This document shows, piece after piece, positions 30,505-40,461 of a stretch of DNA of 64,000 nucleotides; position 1 is the first letter of the stretch, and the number at the start of each line of letters is the position of its first letter. The position numbers were made by a program, and so were the translations under genes. The notes under the pieces were generated by a model. The model was not told the origin of the DNA, made no database searches, and worked only from the letters and a program-made list of their open reading frames with translations. The DNA comes from Debaryomyces hansenii CBS767 (Eukaryota; Ascomycota; Pichiomycetes; Serinales; Debaryomycetaceae): assembly GCF_000006445.2 (NCBI RefSeq), contig NC_006044.2:930001-994000 (forward strand), given 5' to 3'.

Positions 30505-31386
30505 CTATGCTTTTGATATACTATCCTCAGATTCAATTTTGTTGAAACTGTCAGTTTCAGATACCTGCAGATTTTTATCAAGAAAATAGTTTGAAATCAA
30601 GAAACAAGCAGTGACAAACTCCATCGTTGTGGCAAGACAATACTCGTACGCCACGAATTGCGACGTTAGACCAGCTCCATTGTAGTTCGCAAACTGGCAG
30701 TAATCCATCTTGTCAACATAAATAGATAAAATCCCAAATATACCTCTTACGAGCAAAAATGGAGAAGCAGTAAATAACAAATAGATGGCGTGGCCTCTGA
30801 CTTTCTCTTTAATGTATACGTAAACCAGAAGAACAATAACAATAGACGTTTCTATAAGGAAAATGACCTGGCCAGCTGTTCTCAATCCCTTAGACGTATC
30901 TATCTTTGATTTCTCTTGGCTCAACTTTTCAGGATCCAACCCCGTCAACATTGTACCACCACCAATGATAAAGGCATTCGCAGGAATCAAAATCAAATGA
31001 AAAAGTACTGACCACGACAAATTGAATGGACGATACCATTTACGTTTCTTCCGGGTGCCCCTTTTATTCTGCAACCACGAACTTCCTGTCTGCTTGATCT
31101 GACTCTGAATAACAAAGTGAAATGCTGCAATAATTAATGAAAAATAGCCTTCCGCAGTAAGCACCAAATATGCAATTAACCAATTCAAATGTTCAATTCC
31201 CAATACTGCAAACGCAACACCGCAAAGCTGTCCACCCACTCTGAGCAAACTAAACAATAATAATATCCTATAGATAAACTTAAAGCCGTTATGCGTAACA
31301 ATATGTATTGCTAACAAAAGGTACAACGTATATAATCCCAAGTATATGCTGGCTGCAACTCCTGCACTAGTCGATTCGAATGCCAT
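30505..31386 (-). CDS. Seven-helix membrane protein, tandem copy 2 (DUF7702-like)
   Basis: A 293-residue paralog of the flanking genes with the same seven-helix layout. It starts MAFESTSAGVAASIYLG and has the cytosolic loop reduced to a basic GTRKKRKWYR stretch. In the GFKFIYRILL segment it agrees with copy 3, while in the lumenal/C-terminal half it is the most divergent. All three genes are in the same orientation, each with its own spacer of about 0.8 kb, as expected from unequal crossover. Role unknown. Start is ATG at 31386. Confidence 0.8.
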   Translation of the reverse strand: MAFESTSAGVAASIYLGLYTLYLLLAIHIVTHNGFKFIYRILLLFSLLRVGGQLCGVAFAVLGIEHLNWLIAYLVLTAEGYFSLIIAAFHFVIQSQIKQTGSSWLQNKRGTRKKRKWYRPFNLSWSVLFHLILIPANAFIIGGGTMLTGLDPEKLSQEKSKIDTSKGLRTAGQVIFLIETSIVIVLLVYVYIKEKVRGHAIYLLFTASPFLLVRGIFGILSIYVDKMDYCQFANYNGAGLTSQFVAYEYCLATTMEFVTACFLISNYFLDKNLQVSETDSFNKIESEDSISKA

Positions 31387-32193
31387 GTATTTTTATAACA
31401 GATAATACTATTTTTACGAATGGTAACTCGTGATGTTTTTAGATCTACCATTGAACTACTTCTCGTATATATTCGAGACTTAGATGTCTATTTATATTAC
31501 ATAGAATGTTCATAAAGACCATACAGCACAATGCAGATTAGATAATCCTTGCTTTTTATTGACCTAAAAGCCCCGTTAAAGGCATAAAATTGTTTGACAG
31601 GTGTGACTGACTTAACGTTATCTTCTAATCTTGAATTCGAGACACAGAATCTGTCCTGTAGCGTAGTTTGTATGGTTTGTTATTCTAATAGATCCCTTAA
31701 ATGAACCTTTTGGAATAATAATATTATTAAGTACCTGAAATCTGTGATGATTATGAAAGGTTAATGATGGGTGCAAAAATTTCGAAATAATTGGGTTGAT
31801 ATGAAGTTTTCACAACTAAGTGTATGTAAGTCAAAGCCTCCAGAACCACATCCAAGGGAGGTTGTCTAATCTATTTGATGATGTGGACTGGGTCGTAAAA
31901 CAAGGCTGGGCAAAATTTTGTATGCGATTGATGACACGAACAATAGATCGGAAATATGTGAAGGAAAATCGGAATCGGCTACAAAAAAAAACAGAAAAAC
32001 GGACAATAAAAACAACCCATGCTCTTCCGCTGTGACTTGTGGAGTGAAGTAGATAATGAATCTAAGTCATTTATATGAAGAACTTAATGCTGAGGTTAAT
32101 GGGCGCAATATATATCATTCTATAAATCGAGCATTGCACTAATAGATGGTATTTCAAAAGAACTAAATAATTAAAATATGGCTGCTGTAGAAG
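31387..32193. other. Spacer between tandem copies 2 and 3
   Basis: An 807-bp AT-rich spacer. A short open frame from a GTG at 31820 has no ATG start or coding features. No RNA gene or long repeat is visible. Confidence 0.5.
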
Positions 32194-33234
32194 CTACAGG
32201 AGGACTAGTATAGTTAAAATCTTCTTGAAAATACTTTCCTTTTCATACTCCTCGATCTTTTCTCTGTCGACCACCTTCGCATCACGATCAAGATAATAGT
32301 TGGAAATCAAGAGACAAGCAGCTATAAACTCCATCGTCGTAGCAAGGCAGTATTCGTATGCGATGAAATCGGATGTTAGACCTTCTGCAGTGTAGTTTGA
32401 AAGCTTGTAGTAATTCATCTTGTCAACATAAATAGACATGATTCCAAATATACCTCTCACGAGCAAAAATGGTAAAGCTGCAAACAACAAATGCATGGTG
32501 CGGCCTCTTATTTTCTCCTTGACGTACACATAAACCAGAAGAAGGACCACAATAACAGTTTGAATGAGGAAAATAGTTTGTCCCGTTGTCCTTAAAGCCT
32601 TAGATGTACTGACTTTTCCGGTCTCCTTATTCAATTCATCAGCGTTGGCCCCCGTCAATAGCGAACCCCCGCCAACAATAAATGCATTGGCCGGGATTAA
32701 AAACATGTAGAAAACAGTAGACCATGACACGGACGATTTATGTTTCTTCCATTTTCCACCACTCGCTTCTTCATCTCCCTTTTTACGATAACCTCCCTTT
32801 TCCTTGTTCGCTTTCTCATAGCTCACTCTCTCTGCATTCGCATTTTCATCACTCGCATTTTCATCACTTCCTCTCTCGTCACTCCCACTTTTAGTGTCAA
32901 CTTCATCCTTGTGACTCAGTAACCACGAACTCCCGGTCTGTTTTACCTGACACTGAACAATAAAATAAAATGCTGCAACAATCAACGTGAAGTACCCCTC
33001 TGCAGTAAACACTAAATATGCAATGAGCCATTGCCAATGCTCAACCCCTAACACCGAAAATGCAACTCCACAAAGCTGCCCTGCAACTCTAAATAATCCA
33101 AACATCAATAATATCCTATAGATAAACTTGAATCCCTCGTGTCGGACAACGTTTATCGCTAACAAAAGATACAGTGTGTATAATCCCAAGAATATACTGG
33201 CTGCGACTCCTGAACTAGTTGATTCGAATCCCAT
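32194..33234 (-). CDS. Seven-helix membrane protein, tandem copy 3 with repetitive cytosolic loop
   Basis: A 346-residue paralog, longer because the loop after helix 4 (about residues 110-165) has expanded into charged near-repeats (SDERGSDENASDENANAERVS). The N-terminal 25 residues equal those of copy 1. The tail differs from both other copies, ending in hydrophobic FKKILTILVLL instead of an acidic Ser-rich end. The first helix pair and the AYEYCLATTMEFIAA segment near the end are the most conserved parts of the trio. Role unknown. Start is ATG at 33234. Confidence 0.8.
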   Translation of the reverse strand: MGFESTSSGVAASIFLGLYTLYLLLAINVVRHEGFKFIYRILLMFGLFRVAGQLCGVAFSVLGVEHWQWLIAYLVFTAEGYFTLIVAAFYFIVQCQVKQTGSSWLLSHKDEVDTKSGSDERGSDENASDENANAERVSYEKANKEKGGYRKKGDEEASGGKWKKHKSSVSWSTVFYMFLIPANAFIVGGGSLLTGANADELNKETGKVSTSKALRTTGQTIFLIQTVIVVLLLVYVYVKEKIRGRTMHLLFAALPFLLVRGIFGIMSIYVDKMNYYKLSNYTAEGLTSDFIAYEYCLATTMEFIAACLLISNYYLDRDAKVVDREKIEEYEKESIFKKILTILVLL

Positions 33235-33674
33235 CCTTATACTATTTATTTATTATTACTATAATTATTATTATTATATAACCTGACAGTGGCATATATA
33301 AAGTAATTAAATTGATCCTGAAATATTACTATCTTTTCTATGTGAGGGCATTGATCATTATTTATGTCTCTACGATGGACATACATCCAAAAATTATTAT
33401 ATAATACTTTGTTCTAAAATACCTAAATCTAATATTAGACAGTTCCACATCAGAGATTAAGTTTGGAGACAATAGGGAGGGTTGTATCGTAAGGATAATT
33501 CTACCTATGGCATAGATAATAGAAACAGCCATCCTATTGTTTAATGAAGTGGAACGTTCACGTGATGATGATCACCAAAAAAAAATTTCAATATCATCGC
33601 TAGCGGTTTGATAGGAAATGAATAGTAGTAGAGCAGACCCATCATATACGCCAGGTTAATTGTAGAGAAGGAAA
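33235..33674. other. Divergent promoter region copy 3 / RPA34
   Basis: A 440-bp spacer. The left part has an ATT-rich tract like that of copy 1. The right part has CACGTGA (33559-33565) and adjoining RRPE-like and PAC-like motifs (33581-33600) close to the RPA34 start. Confidence 0.55.
33581..33600. promoter_or_regulatory. RRPE-like plus PAC-like motif pair upstream of RPA34
   Basis: AAAAATTTCA is directly followed by ATATCATCGC, whose complement GCGATGATAT is one base from the PAC consensus GCGATGAGAT. The pair lies 75 bp before the RPA34 ATG. PAC/RRPE pairs mark ribosome-biogenesis and RNA polymerase I genes in yeasts. Confidence 0.55.
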
Positions 33675-34379
33675 ATGGCAGCAGCACACAAGTCCAATGA
33701 ATACGTGGATGATTCGGGATCAGAGTCAGATGGAGAAATTGAGTTCCAACCCCCAAAACATTTCCATAAATCAAAACCAGCATCAAGTGTAAAAATACAG
33801 AATGATAAAGAAATCTGGTTGATTAAGACACCAAAAGGGTTTCCATTGAAGAATTTGAAGACTTTGCCAGTCTCATTCACCGCTACGTCTATTTCTAACG
33901 GACCATCCCGTTTCAATTTGAATCAGAAAAATTTTCAGGTCAACGAAGAGTTGTTAGGTACCGACACGGAAAGCTCGAAGTATGCGGTGCTCACGAACGA
34001 AAACAAGAAGAACTTCAAGATAGTGGGTCAAGATATCAGCCGTTTTTACAACATACGTGAATCGGTGGATATTCCGTCTATTGCGATGGACGAGGTTGTC
34101 AAGCCAAGAAAGAACATTAAGGAGATCAAGAACTTGAGGATGAGACATTTCCCTACTGGCTACGGAGCTGAAGATTTTGACGAAGCCAAGCCTCAAGGAG
34201 GTGATGTGAACGCCAGTGATACCGATAGCGAAGATGATGGGAAAATAGTCAAGAAGGCCAAGATAGAAGAAAAGTCAAAGAGTGATAAGAAGGACAAGAA
34301 GGAGAAGAAAGAGAAGAAGGAAAAGAAAGAGAAGAAGGAGAAGAAGAGTAAGAAAGAAAAGAAAGATAAGCACCATTAA
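33675..34379 (+). CDS. RPA34: RPA34, RNA polymerase I subunit A34.5
   Basis: A 234-residue protein with the A34.5 layout. An acidic N-terminus (1-22) precedes a beta-rich dimerisation module (about 45-145: EIWLIKTPKGFPLKNLKTLPV, FNLNQKNFQVNEE, FKIVGQDISRFYNIRE) that pairs with A49 as a TFIIF-like heterodimer. The C-terminal tail ends in an almost pure Lys/Glu repeat (KKEKKEKKEKK from about 205). Length equals Saccharomyces Rpa34 (233). It works in the nucleolus in rRNA transcription. Promoter motifs agree. Start is ATG at 33675. Confidence 0.85.
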   Translation: MAAAHKSNEYVDDSGSESDGEIEFQPPKHFHKSKPASSVKIQNDKEIWLIKTPKGFPLKNLKTLPVSFTATSISNGPSRFNLNQKNFQVNEELLGTDTESSKYAVLTNENKKNFKIVGQDISRFYNIRESVDIPSIAMDEVVKPRKNIKEIKNLRMRHFPTGYGAEDFDEAKPQGGDVNASDTDSEDDGKIVKKAKIEEKSKSDKKDKKEKKEKKEKKEKKEKKSKKEKKDKHH

Positions 34380-34633
34380 GGCCCCCGGTTGCATTTTGCA
34401 CCCTCTAAAGTCATAGAAACACCTCCAAGGTCCAAGTTTTTGCATTTGTTTTGATTTCACCTTTATCTCTTCAATCCATATTCATTTTCATATATATATA
34501 TATCTGTATGTATTGTACAATAAACCGTTTTTGAATCATTAATCCATCAATATTAGTTTGCGCACTTTAGATCAATTATAAAAAAATATTTTATATTATA
34601 CTGTTATAATCTACAAAGTAAACGGTCATAAAG

Positions 34634-35548
34634 ATGGGAAATAAAGCCTCTAAGCCGTCGAGGAAACTCGCAAATACGATATCGAAGAATGCAAACCCAA
34701 ATATTAATCGGTCATCCAATGTTAACCAATTGCCATCAGAATTTTTAAAAGAAAAGTACGAGCAGAATGCTATTCAAAAGGAACTTAAAGCACAGCAAGA
34801 GAAATCCACTCCAGATGAAAGTCTTAACCAAGGGGATCAAATGCATATATTGAATTCGAATAACGAGTTTGATCCTAAGCTTTTGAATAAAAAACTTAAA
34901 AATTCACAGCAGGCCAAATCGCAGGTTCCGGCTCAGCAACAGAATCAAACACCTCAAATGCCAGAAGGAAAGGACGGATTTGACCCTCATGTTGGTTCGT
35001 ATGACCAAAACTTCATTAATTCCGTTACTAACTTGGGTAAAAACATTCACTCCTCTAGATCTGCTTCCCAGATAAACCCAAACTTTTCGGCATTAACCCA
35101 GTTAAGAAATCGTAAAGCATTATATGAAAAGGGTCAAAAAGAAGTAGAAACACAAATGGATCCTCACGGGCCTGCTTCTGCGTCTCATCGTGGTGAAAAT
35201 AAAGATGTCATCAGAACCATGATTCATCCCCGTACTATGGGTGCTATCTTAAACGACCTCAGAGATCCAAGAGTGTCCAAAGATGGGATTACCTTGGACT
35301 ATCAATTACGCCCTGGATTTTTGGAAGATCTAGGTTCCAGATTTAAGGTTGCTACTACGACCCAATCTCTTGAAGAGCATACAAAAGACGATGAGATCGC
35401 TCCAAAAGAGGCCCCAAATAAGTCCATGATGGATTTTAATGAAAATGACGAATTAGCCGAAACTGTTGATCAAAACAGATTAAATGAATTGAAGGGCAGA
35501 TTGGGTATGGACGATGAACCTGAAAATATCGATACTAATAAGCGTTGA
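34634..35548 (+). CDS. Putative N-myristoylated protein, unrecognised
   Basis: A 304-residue hydrophilic protein without transmembrane helices. Residues 1-8 are MGNKASKP, a classical N-myristoylation signal (Gly2, small residue at 5-6, Lys at 7) followed by basic residues that would aid membrane binding. The first 130 residues are Asn/Gln/Lys-rich and disordered. A more conserved-looking part follows at about 185-235 (IRTMIHPRTMGAILNDLRDPRVSKDGITLDYQLRPGFLEDLG). The end is acidic and helical. I do not recognise the family. Start is ATG at 34634. Confidence 0.75.
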   Translation: MGNKASKPSRKLANTISKNANPNINRSSNVNQLPSEFLKEKYEQNAIQKELKAQQEKSTPDESLNQGDQMHILNSNNEFDPKLLNKKLKNSQQAKSQVPAQQQNQTPQMPEGKDGFDPHVGSYDQNFINSVTNLGKNIHSSRSASQINPNFSALTQLRNRKALYEKGQKEVETQMDPHGPASASHRGENKDVIRTMIHPRTMGAILNDLRDPRVSKDGITLDYQLRPGFLEDLGSRFKVATTTQSLEEHTKDDEIAPKEAPNKSMMDFNENDELAETVDQNRLNELKGRLGMDDEPENIDTNKR

Positions 35549-35719
35549 TGCCCCTAAATACATATTCGTGTATAGTCTTGTAAATACTTTGCGTGCTCGG
35601 TTTGACGGATCCACAGACTCTGGGGTCAAAGAACAATCGATCTGGAATTTTCTTTTCACTCCATCCTTTCTTCTGTACGTATATCAATTAATCGATTCCA
35701 ACCAATTTCATAGCTAATA

Positions 35720-36487
35720 ATGGCTGCTGTATCTAAAAAGTTTTCATCCAAAGAGATAATATCGGTCTTATCCAAGTTTACTCCTTGCGATGTTTCTGAT
35801 TCCTTGGTCCAACATGGAATCAGTAACGGGGGTTACATTCCTAATTTACAAATTCGTTCACCAGCAACCGTTACTGAACAAACCAAGACATCTGTTGGAC
35901 CTGCCTATACTGTTTTATATGCCCCTAAGTCTGATCCCAGACCCGCAATCAAAGAATCGTACATCGATAATATTCCCGAAAATAGCATTTTGGTAATTGG
36001 TTTACCCCCATCTTGTCAAACAACAAATGCCCCATATGTGACTGTTAACAATGCTCTTTATGGTGGTCTTATGTCTACTAGGGCCCAATATAGGAGTGCC
36101 AATGGGTCGATTATTTTAGGCAGGATTAGAGATTTAGATGAGCACAACGACCTTGGTTATCCCGTCTGGTCTTACGGAGTGGGCAGTACTGCTCCTGGAC
36201 CTGTGGTGAAGGTCGTGGGAATTAATGTGCCCTTGGATATAACTGTTGCTGGAATCGATTCCAATGAAAACCTCAAAGTCAACCCTGGAGACATTATGAT
36301 TGCCGATAAAAATGGCGTGGTTAGGTTACCTGTTTCGGAACATGAAGGAAAAGAAGGACAATTAGACATTGAATCGGTCTTGGATTATATTCCCAAGAGA
36401 GTCGATGCCGATACTAAAGTAAGTGAAGACATCAAGAAAGGGAAGCCTGCAGCTGAAGCACAAAAGTTTTGGCGTAGCAAGATTTAA
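35720..36487 (+). CDS. YER010C/RraA-like putative aldolase
   Basis: A 255-residue protein of the RraA/HMG-CHA aldolase superfamily. Conserved parts are KFTPCDVSDSLV near the start, the central GGLMSTRAQYRSANGSIILGRIRDLDE with the Arg-Asp-x-Asp/Glu metal-binding pattern, and the PGDIMIADKNGVVRLP turn. Saccharomyces YER010C has bifunctional 4-hydroxy-4-methyl-2-oxoglutarate aldolase/oxaloacetate decarboxylase activity in vitro. Physiological substrate is unknown. Start is ATG at 35720. Confidence 0.85.
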   Translation: MAAVSKKFSSKEIISVLSKFTPCDVSDSLVQHGISNGGYIPNLQIRSPATVTEQTKTSVGPAYTVLYAPKSDPRPAIKESYIDNIPENSILVIGLPPSCQTTNAPYVTVNNALYGGLMSTRAQYRSANGSIILGRIRDLDEHNDLGYPVWSYGVGSTAPGPVVKVVGINVPLDITVAGIDSNENLKVNPGDIMIADKNGVVRLPVSEHEGKEGQLDIESVLDYIPKRVDADTKVSEDIKKGKPAAEAQKFWRSKI

Positions 36488-36732
36488 TATAGAGACAGTT
36501 TATAGCACAGTATATTCATTCTTACAGTTTCATTGGTAATCAGCTTACTATTTACTAGGTTAGCTCTTAATGTAGATGTTAGGCCATGAATTCTATTTCA
36601 TCATATAGAATTAGAACAATCGGCTTATCTTTGTGGAGCCCTCACGCACAAAACGTCATAATGAAATACAGTCTGATTAGACTAATACTAGAGAGCAATA
36701 CGACTAGCCAATTAGTAGTTTAACCTTACAAT

Positions 36733-39700
36733 ATGCCTCTCGAACTAAAGCCAAGGGCCAATTCCGAGGCTTGCGAAGCATCCTTTGATAATTATGCCGA
36801 TTTAAGGGTTACACTTATAGGAAATAATGATTTGAAATACAAATTGATCGGGGATACTAAATTCATGGAGAAATTAGTACATGAATTTAGTACTGTTATT
36901 AACACGGCGGTTTCGGATCCAAATTACTTCTTTTCCAATAATGTCGACGAATTCTTAAATGATTTAGAACATAAAATAGTTGTGGTGAAGATATTGTCCT
37001 CCTTTATCACAGAAGTCAGTTCGAATAACAACCGAGATATTTCCACCAGCTTGAATGAATTCGAAGGATTGATTCAGCCAATGATTTCGTTCGTGTCATA
37101 CTTTATTGAAAAGTTTTCCCCGTTGATATATGGACGTACATTGGACGATAATTTGGTCCATACGCTTGAAATAATGGTTGAATACTGCTTGGATATATTT
37201 GTTGCTCTTTTCAACAATAAGAACTATGGAACTTTGTTTCAAAACGATGGTACGAATAAACTTTGGAGATTCATTACTTCGTTACTTATAATTACTTACG
37301 ATTCATCAGACATTTCTGAATTAATATTAACGAAACTGTTGAAATTAGTCCCAGTATTACTTAATAATGCTAGCTCTAACGCAAGTATACACGAGCCATT
37401 AGTTACTCTATTATCCACCCTTTTGAAAAGGTTATCAAAAGAGTGTAAAACATTGAATCTGTCAAATTTCCCAGCAATTGAATTTACCCCAGAAATAGTC
37501 AGCAGGTTGGCGTTTGAAGACCCCAATTTACCCAATCTTGAGTTAAACCCATATATTTTTAGAACCAAGGTGAATTTATTGTTATTGACCGATTTGATAA
37601 CTTGTACTGCTCAGATTTTCAGTTTTCTGAATGATAATAAATATGGTATTTTCATAAACCCATCACTGGATGTTGGCAAAGAAAGTCCCGAGAATGCGTT
37701 ATTGCTGTCGGATATCTACCTTACCATGTTATTGTTAATCAAGTATGAAAATAAGGCATTGAATTTAGCTGCATTGAATTTGGTATATCTTCATTTGAAT
37801 AATTTAAAGCAATTTTCGAATCAAGATGATAGTGATACGAGAGATGAATTAATCTTCAGCAACTTTAAGAAGGTTACTCCAAAATTAATAGAATTATTAA
37901 GCTTAGATGATAATAAATTTGTCAAACCTACAACATTACCCATATTCTTATTATCACCAACTAAAATATTGACCAATCTAAGCTCGCAGTATCCTTCTAT
38001 CAGTGATGAATTAAGAAAAAACAACGTAGATTACAAGATAATGAAGAGTTTAGAATTACAATTCAAGTCGAGTCAGAAAATAAAGTACTTCAAATTATTG
38101 AAACACAACTCACAAAATTGTACTAAATTAGTCGATTTTACGGTAATGATGAATAGTCTTCAAGAAACAAACTTGAACAGCCTTACTGATTTACTTCTAT
38201 TATTGAGTGTATTCACAAGCAAGAAAGAAGAATATCGTGAAAGAGTTGTCAACTACAAGCTTTCAGATACTAAGTCAAAACATCAACATACATTTTCACA
38301 AATGGTGTTTGAATTAATCGATGATTATAGATTCGTGTTAATACAAGTTCAACTAGTACATAGAATATTATATCCTAAGGACAACACGAAGAAAGTTTCG
38401 GGGCAAGATATCGCATGGTTGAGTAAGAATTTGGGTATTATGATCACCTTAGTTAATGATCCGGCTTATACTAATGTTCTTTATTTGATTAGGTCACTCT
38501 CTAGGTCTGTGGCTTTATTAAGGACATTCTTCGTTGATTGCAACTCGATTGTTAGTGAGATTGATATCGAAAATTCAGTTGATATTGCTAGATCAAGATA
38601 TGCCAGAGATCGAAACTCATCAAGTGGTGGTTTTATAAGCAATATTTTGCAAATCCTTAAGGGAAATGAAATTTCTAGTAAGCTTATTCAGTTTTTCTGT
38701 AATTTCAATTCCGAAGATTATACTGGAAGGCAGCTTAACAAGTCACAGATGCTCAATAAATCTATTACTTTAGGGACAATTGCAAACTTTGTTCTTGATT
38801 TTAGTTCATTTCGGTATAATATAGTTAATGATGAAGGATTTTTAAAGAACTTATCGGTCATTTATAAAAACTCCTTAGTTGCGAACTATAAGACCTCTAC
38901 AGGAAAGACCAACGATGAAGAAATGTTCCAGAAAAATACAATCCAATTAAGTATTTTGCAAATATTGAAAAATTACATGTACAATGAGAATCAAGAAAAC
39001 AAAAAGGAGCTAATTGAATATTTCCCAATATCGATATTATTCGATAAAATAGTTTATGGGGTAGCAAAATCTGATAATATACACGGCCATGATGTTGGTG
39101 GTGAAAGCGAAGAAATCAAGGGCTTGAGGTTGCAACAAAAGATTGTTGCGTTTGATATTCTAAGAAATTTGACAGCAGGGTCACCATATTTCAGTCAATA
39201 TTTAATCGATGCTTATGACAATAAGTTGGATGATGATGTCAAGAAAGAGGATAAGCTCCCAATGAGTTGGGCGGATTTTGTTATTGCGAATATAACAAAT
39301 TTTGAAAATTTTGAACGGAACCACGAGAGAGTGAATTTAAACAAAGAATTGTTTCGTGATGATTCGTTCTTGTTGTCATTGATGGATAATAATGACTATG
39401 TGTCATTAGTTTTGGCCATTAACTATATCGAAGACCATAAGTTTACAAATATAGAACAGTTTAGAGAAAGATTGCTTCCAAAGGAATCGCTTTTGAAAGT
39501 GTGGAAACGGTTTCTAAACCTCACTGTGACGGAGGAGTTTGAAAGCCAGTTGGATTTGAATTCGAAGATTAATATCAATAATAATTTAAATTCAATCAAG
39601 CTAAGCATCGTGTGGATCATAATTAACCTAACATGGAAAAACGACGTGTTTGAGTACACGTTCCCCGGAGCTGACAATGACACCAGAAGAAGTAGTGGTG

Positions 39701-40461
39701 ATAACTACCGAATCTATGACACGGTGGAAAGTTCGCCCAACAGAAGAACCAGCTCGGCAAATGACCGAATTGATATCGACAATTCGGACGATTCAGACAA
39801 CGAGAAGAAGGAGATGAGTGACGACAACGAAATCAGCTCCAACCCCAATAACCATAGTGATGCCACGAGCAACCTCACAGTGGGGGAGTCGGACGAGAAA
39901 ATCACGACGCCTACCGAAAGAGCAAAAATCTTAAAGCAGTATGGGTTCCTCGAGGTCCTCGATAATCTTATCGGACAATTAGGCAACTACGAAAAGAGCA
40001 ATAGAAACAACTTAGAGAAGGGATACACGGGACAGCGTTTCGACTATTTCATGAGCAACGACTTGCTCGAGAAGATCAAGACTGCCCGATACCAGATATT
40101 TTCGTTAGAGTCTGGAGGCCATATTAGCTTTAGGCCCAGACAGTCGAGAACCAGCCAGCAACTCGATCGCAACACCACGCAACAACGAGCCATGCCAACA
40201 ACCACTAGCAATAGTGATGCTGTTACAGCGGCAGTGCTTGCAGCGGCAGGGGCCGGTTCCGGGGTCAGTGCAGTACCCAGGCTAGTATCGAGACCCGACG
40301 TGAACAGAGGCGGTGAAGGCTACGGATATGGCTCCGACAATGATTTCACTGAAGTTTCGCCGATTGCACCCATCGAGTCCCATGCCAATGATGATGAGGA
40401 CATGGAAAACGACGACGACGACGATGACGACGACTCGGTCGATGAAGATTGGATCCATTGA
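36733..40461 (+). CDS. VID28: VID28/GID5 armadillo-repeat scaffold of the GID ubiquitin ligase
   Basis: A 1242-residue alpha-helical protein that looks like an armadillo/HEAT array over most of its length. The segment LYLIRSLSRSVALLRTFFVDC near 585 and the GTIANFVLDFSSFRYNIVNDEGFL stretch near 680 are the pieces I match to Vid28/Gid5 and animal ARMC8. In yeast Gid5 links the Gid4 degron receptor to the catalytic core that destroys gluconeogenic enzymes after glucose addition. It is longer than Saccharomyces Vid28 (921) because of a disordered acidic stretch (about 975-1060) and a tail with a run of nine Asp. Start is ATG at 36733. Confidence 0.65.
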   Translation: MPLELKPRANSEACEASFDNYADLRVTLIGNNDLKYKLIGDTKFMEKLVHEFSTVINTAVSDPNYFFSNNVDEFLNDLEHKIVVVKILSSFITEVSSNNNRDISTSLNEFEGLIQPMISFVSYFIEKFSPLIYGRTLDDNLVHTLEIMVEYCLDIFVALFNNKNYGTLFQNDGTNKLWRFITSLLIITYDSSDISELILTKLLKLVPVLLNNASSNASIHEPLVTLLSTLLKRLSKECKTLNLSNFPAIEFTPEIVSRLAFEDPNLPNLELNPYIFRTKVNLLLLTDLITCTAQIFSFLNDNKYGIFINPSLDVGKESPENALLLSDIYLTMLLLIKYENKALNLAALNLVYLHLNNLKQFSNQDDSDTRDELIFSNFKKVTPKLIELLSLDDNKFVKPTTLPIFLLSPTKILTNLSSQYPSISDELRKNNVDYKIMKSLELQFKSSQKIKYFKLLKHNSQNCTKLVDFTVMMNSLQETNLNSLTDLLLLLSVFTSKKEEYRERVVNYKLSDTKSKHQHTFSQMVFELIDDYRFVLIQVQLVHRILYPKDNTKKVSGQDIAWLSKNLGIMITLVNDPAYTNVLYLIRSLSRSVALLRTFFVDCNSIVSEIDIENSVDIARSRYARDRNSSSGGFISNILQILKGNEISSKLIQFFCNFNSEDYTGRQLNKSQMLNKSITLGTIANFVLDFSSFRYNIVNDEGFLKNLSVIYKNSLVANYKTSTGKTNDEEMFQKNTIQLSILQILKNYMYNENQENKKELIEYFPISILFDKIVYGVAKSDNIHGHDVGGESEEIKGLRLQQKIVAFDILRNLTAGSPYFSQYLIDAYDNKLDDDVKKEDKLPMSWADFVIANITNFENFERNHERVNLNKELFRDDSFLLSLMDNNDYVSLVLAINYIEDHKFTNIEQFRERLLPKESLLKVWKRFLNLTVTEEFESQLDLNSKININNNLNSIKLSIVWIIINLTWKNDVFEYTFPGADNDTRRSSGDNYRIYDTVESSPNRRTSSANDRIDIDNSDDSDNEKKEMSDDNEISSNPNNHSDATSNLTVGESDEKITTPTERAKILKQYGFLEVLDNLIGQLGNYEKSNRNNLEKGYTGQRFDYFMSNDLLEKIKTARYQIFSLESGGHISFRPRQSRTSQQLDRNTTQQRAMPTTTSNSDAVTAAVLAAAGAGSGVSAVPRLVSRPDVNRGGEGYGYGSDNDFTEVSPIAPIESHANDDEDMENDDDDDDDDSVDEDWIH

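Noticed and set aside
31820..32035. 71-codon open frame in the spacer between tandem copies 2 and 3
   Set aside because: It starts with GTG, has no ATG near its start and no domain or codon bias. It is in an AT-rich spacer and likely chance.
32194..32260. Frameshifted tail of tandem copy 3
   Set aside because: The odd hydrophobic C-terminus suggested a frameshift, but neither other frame restores the acidic tail of copies 1 and 2.
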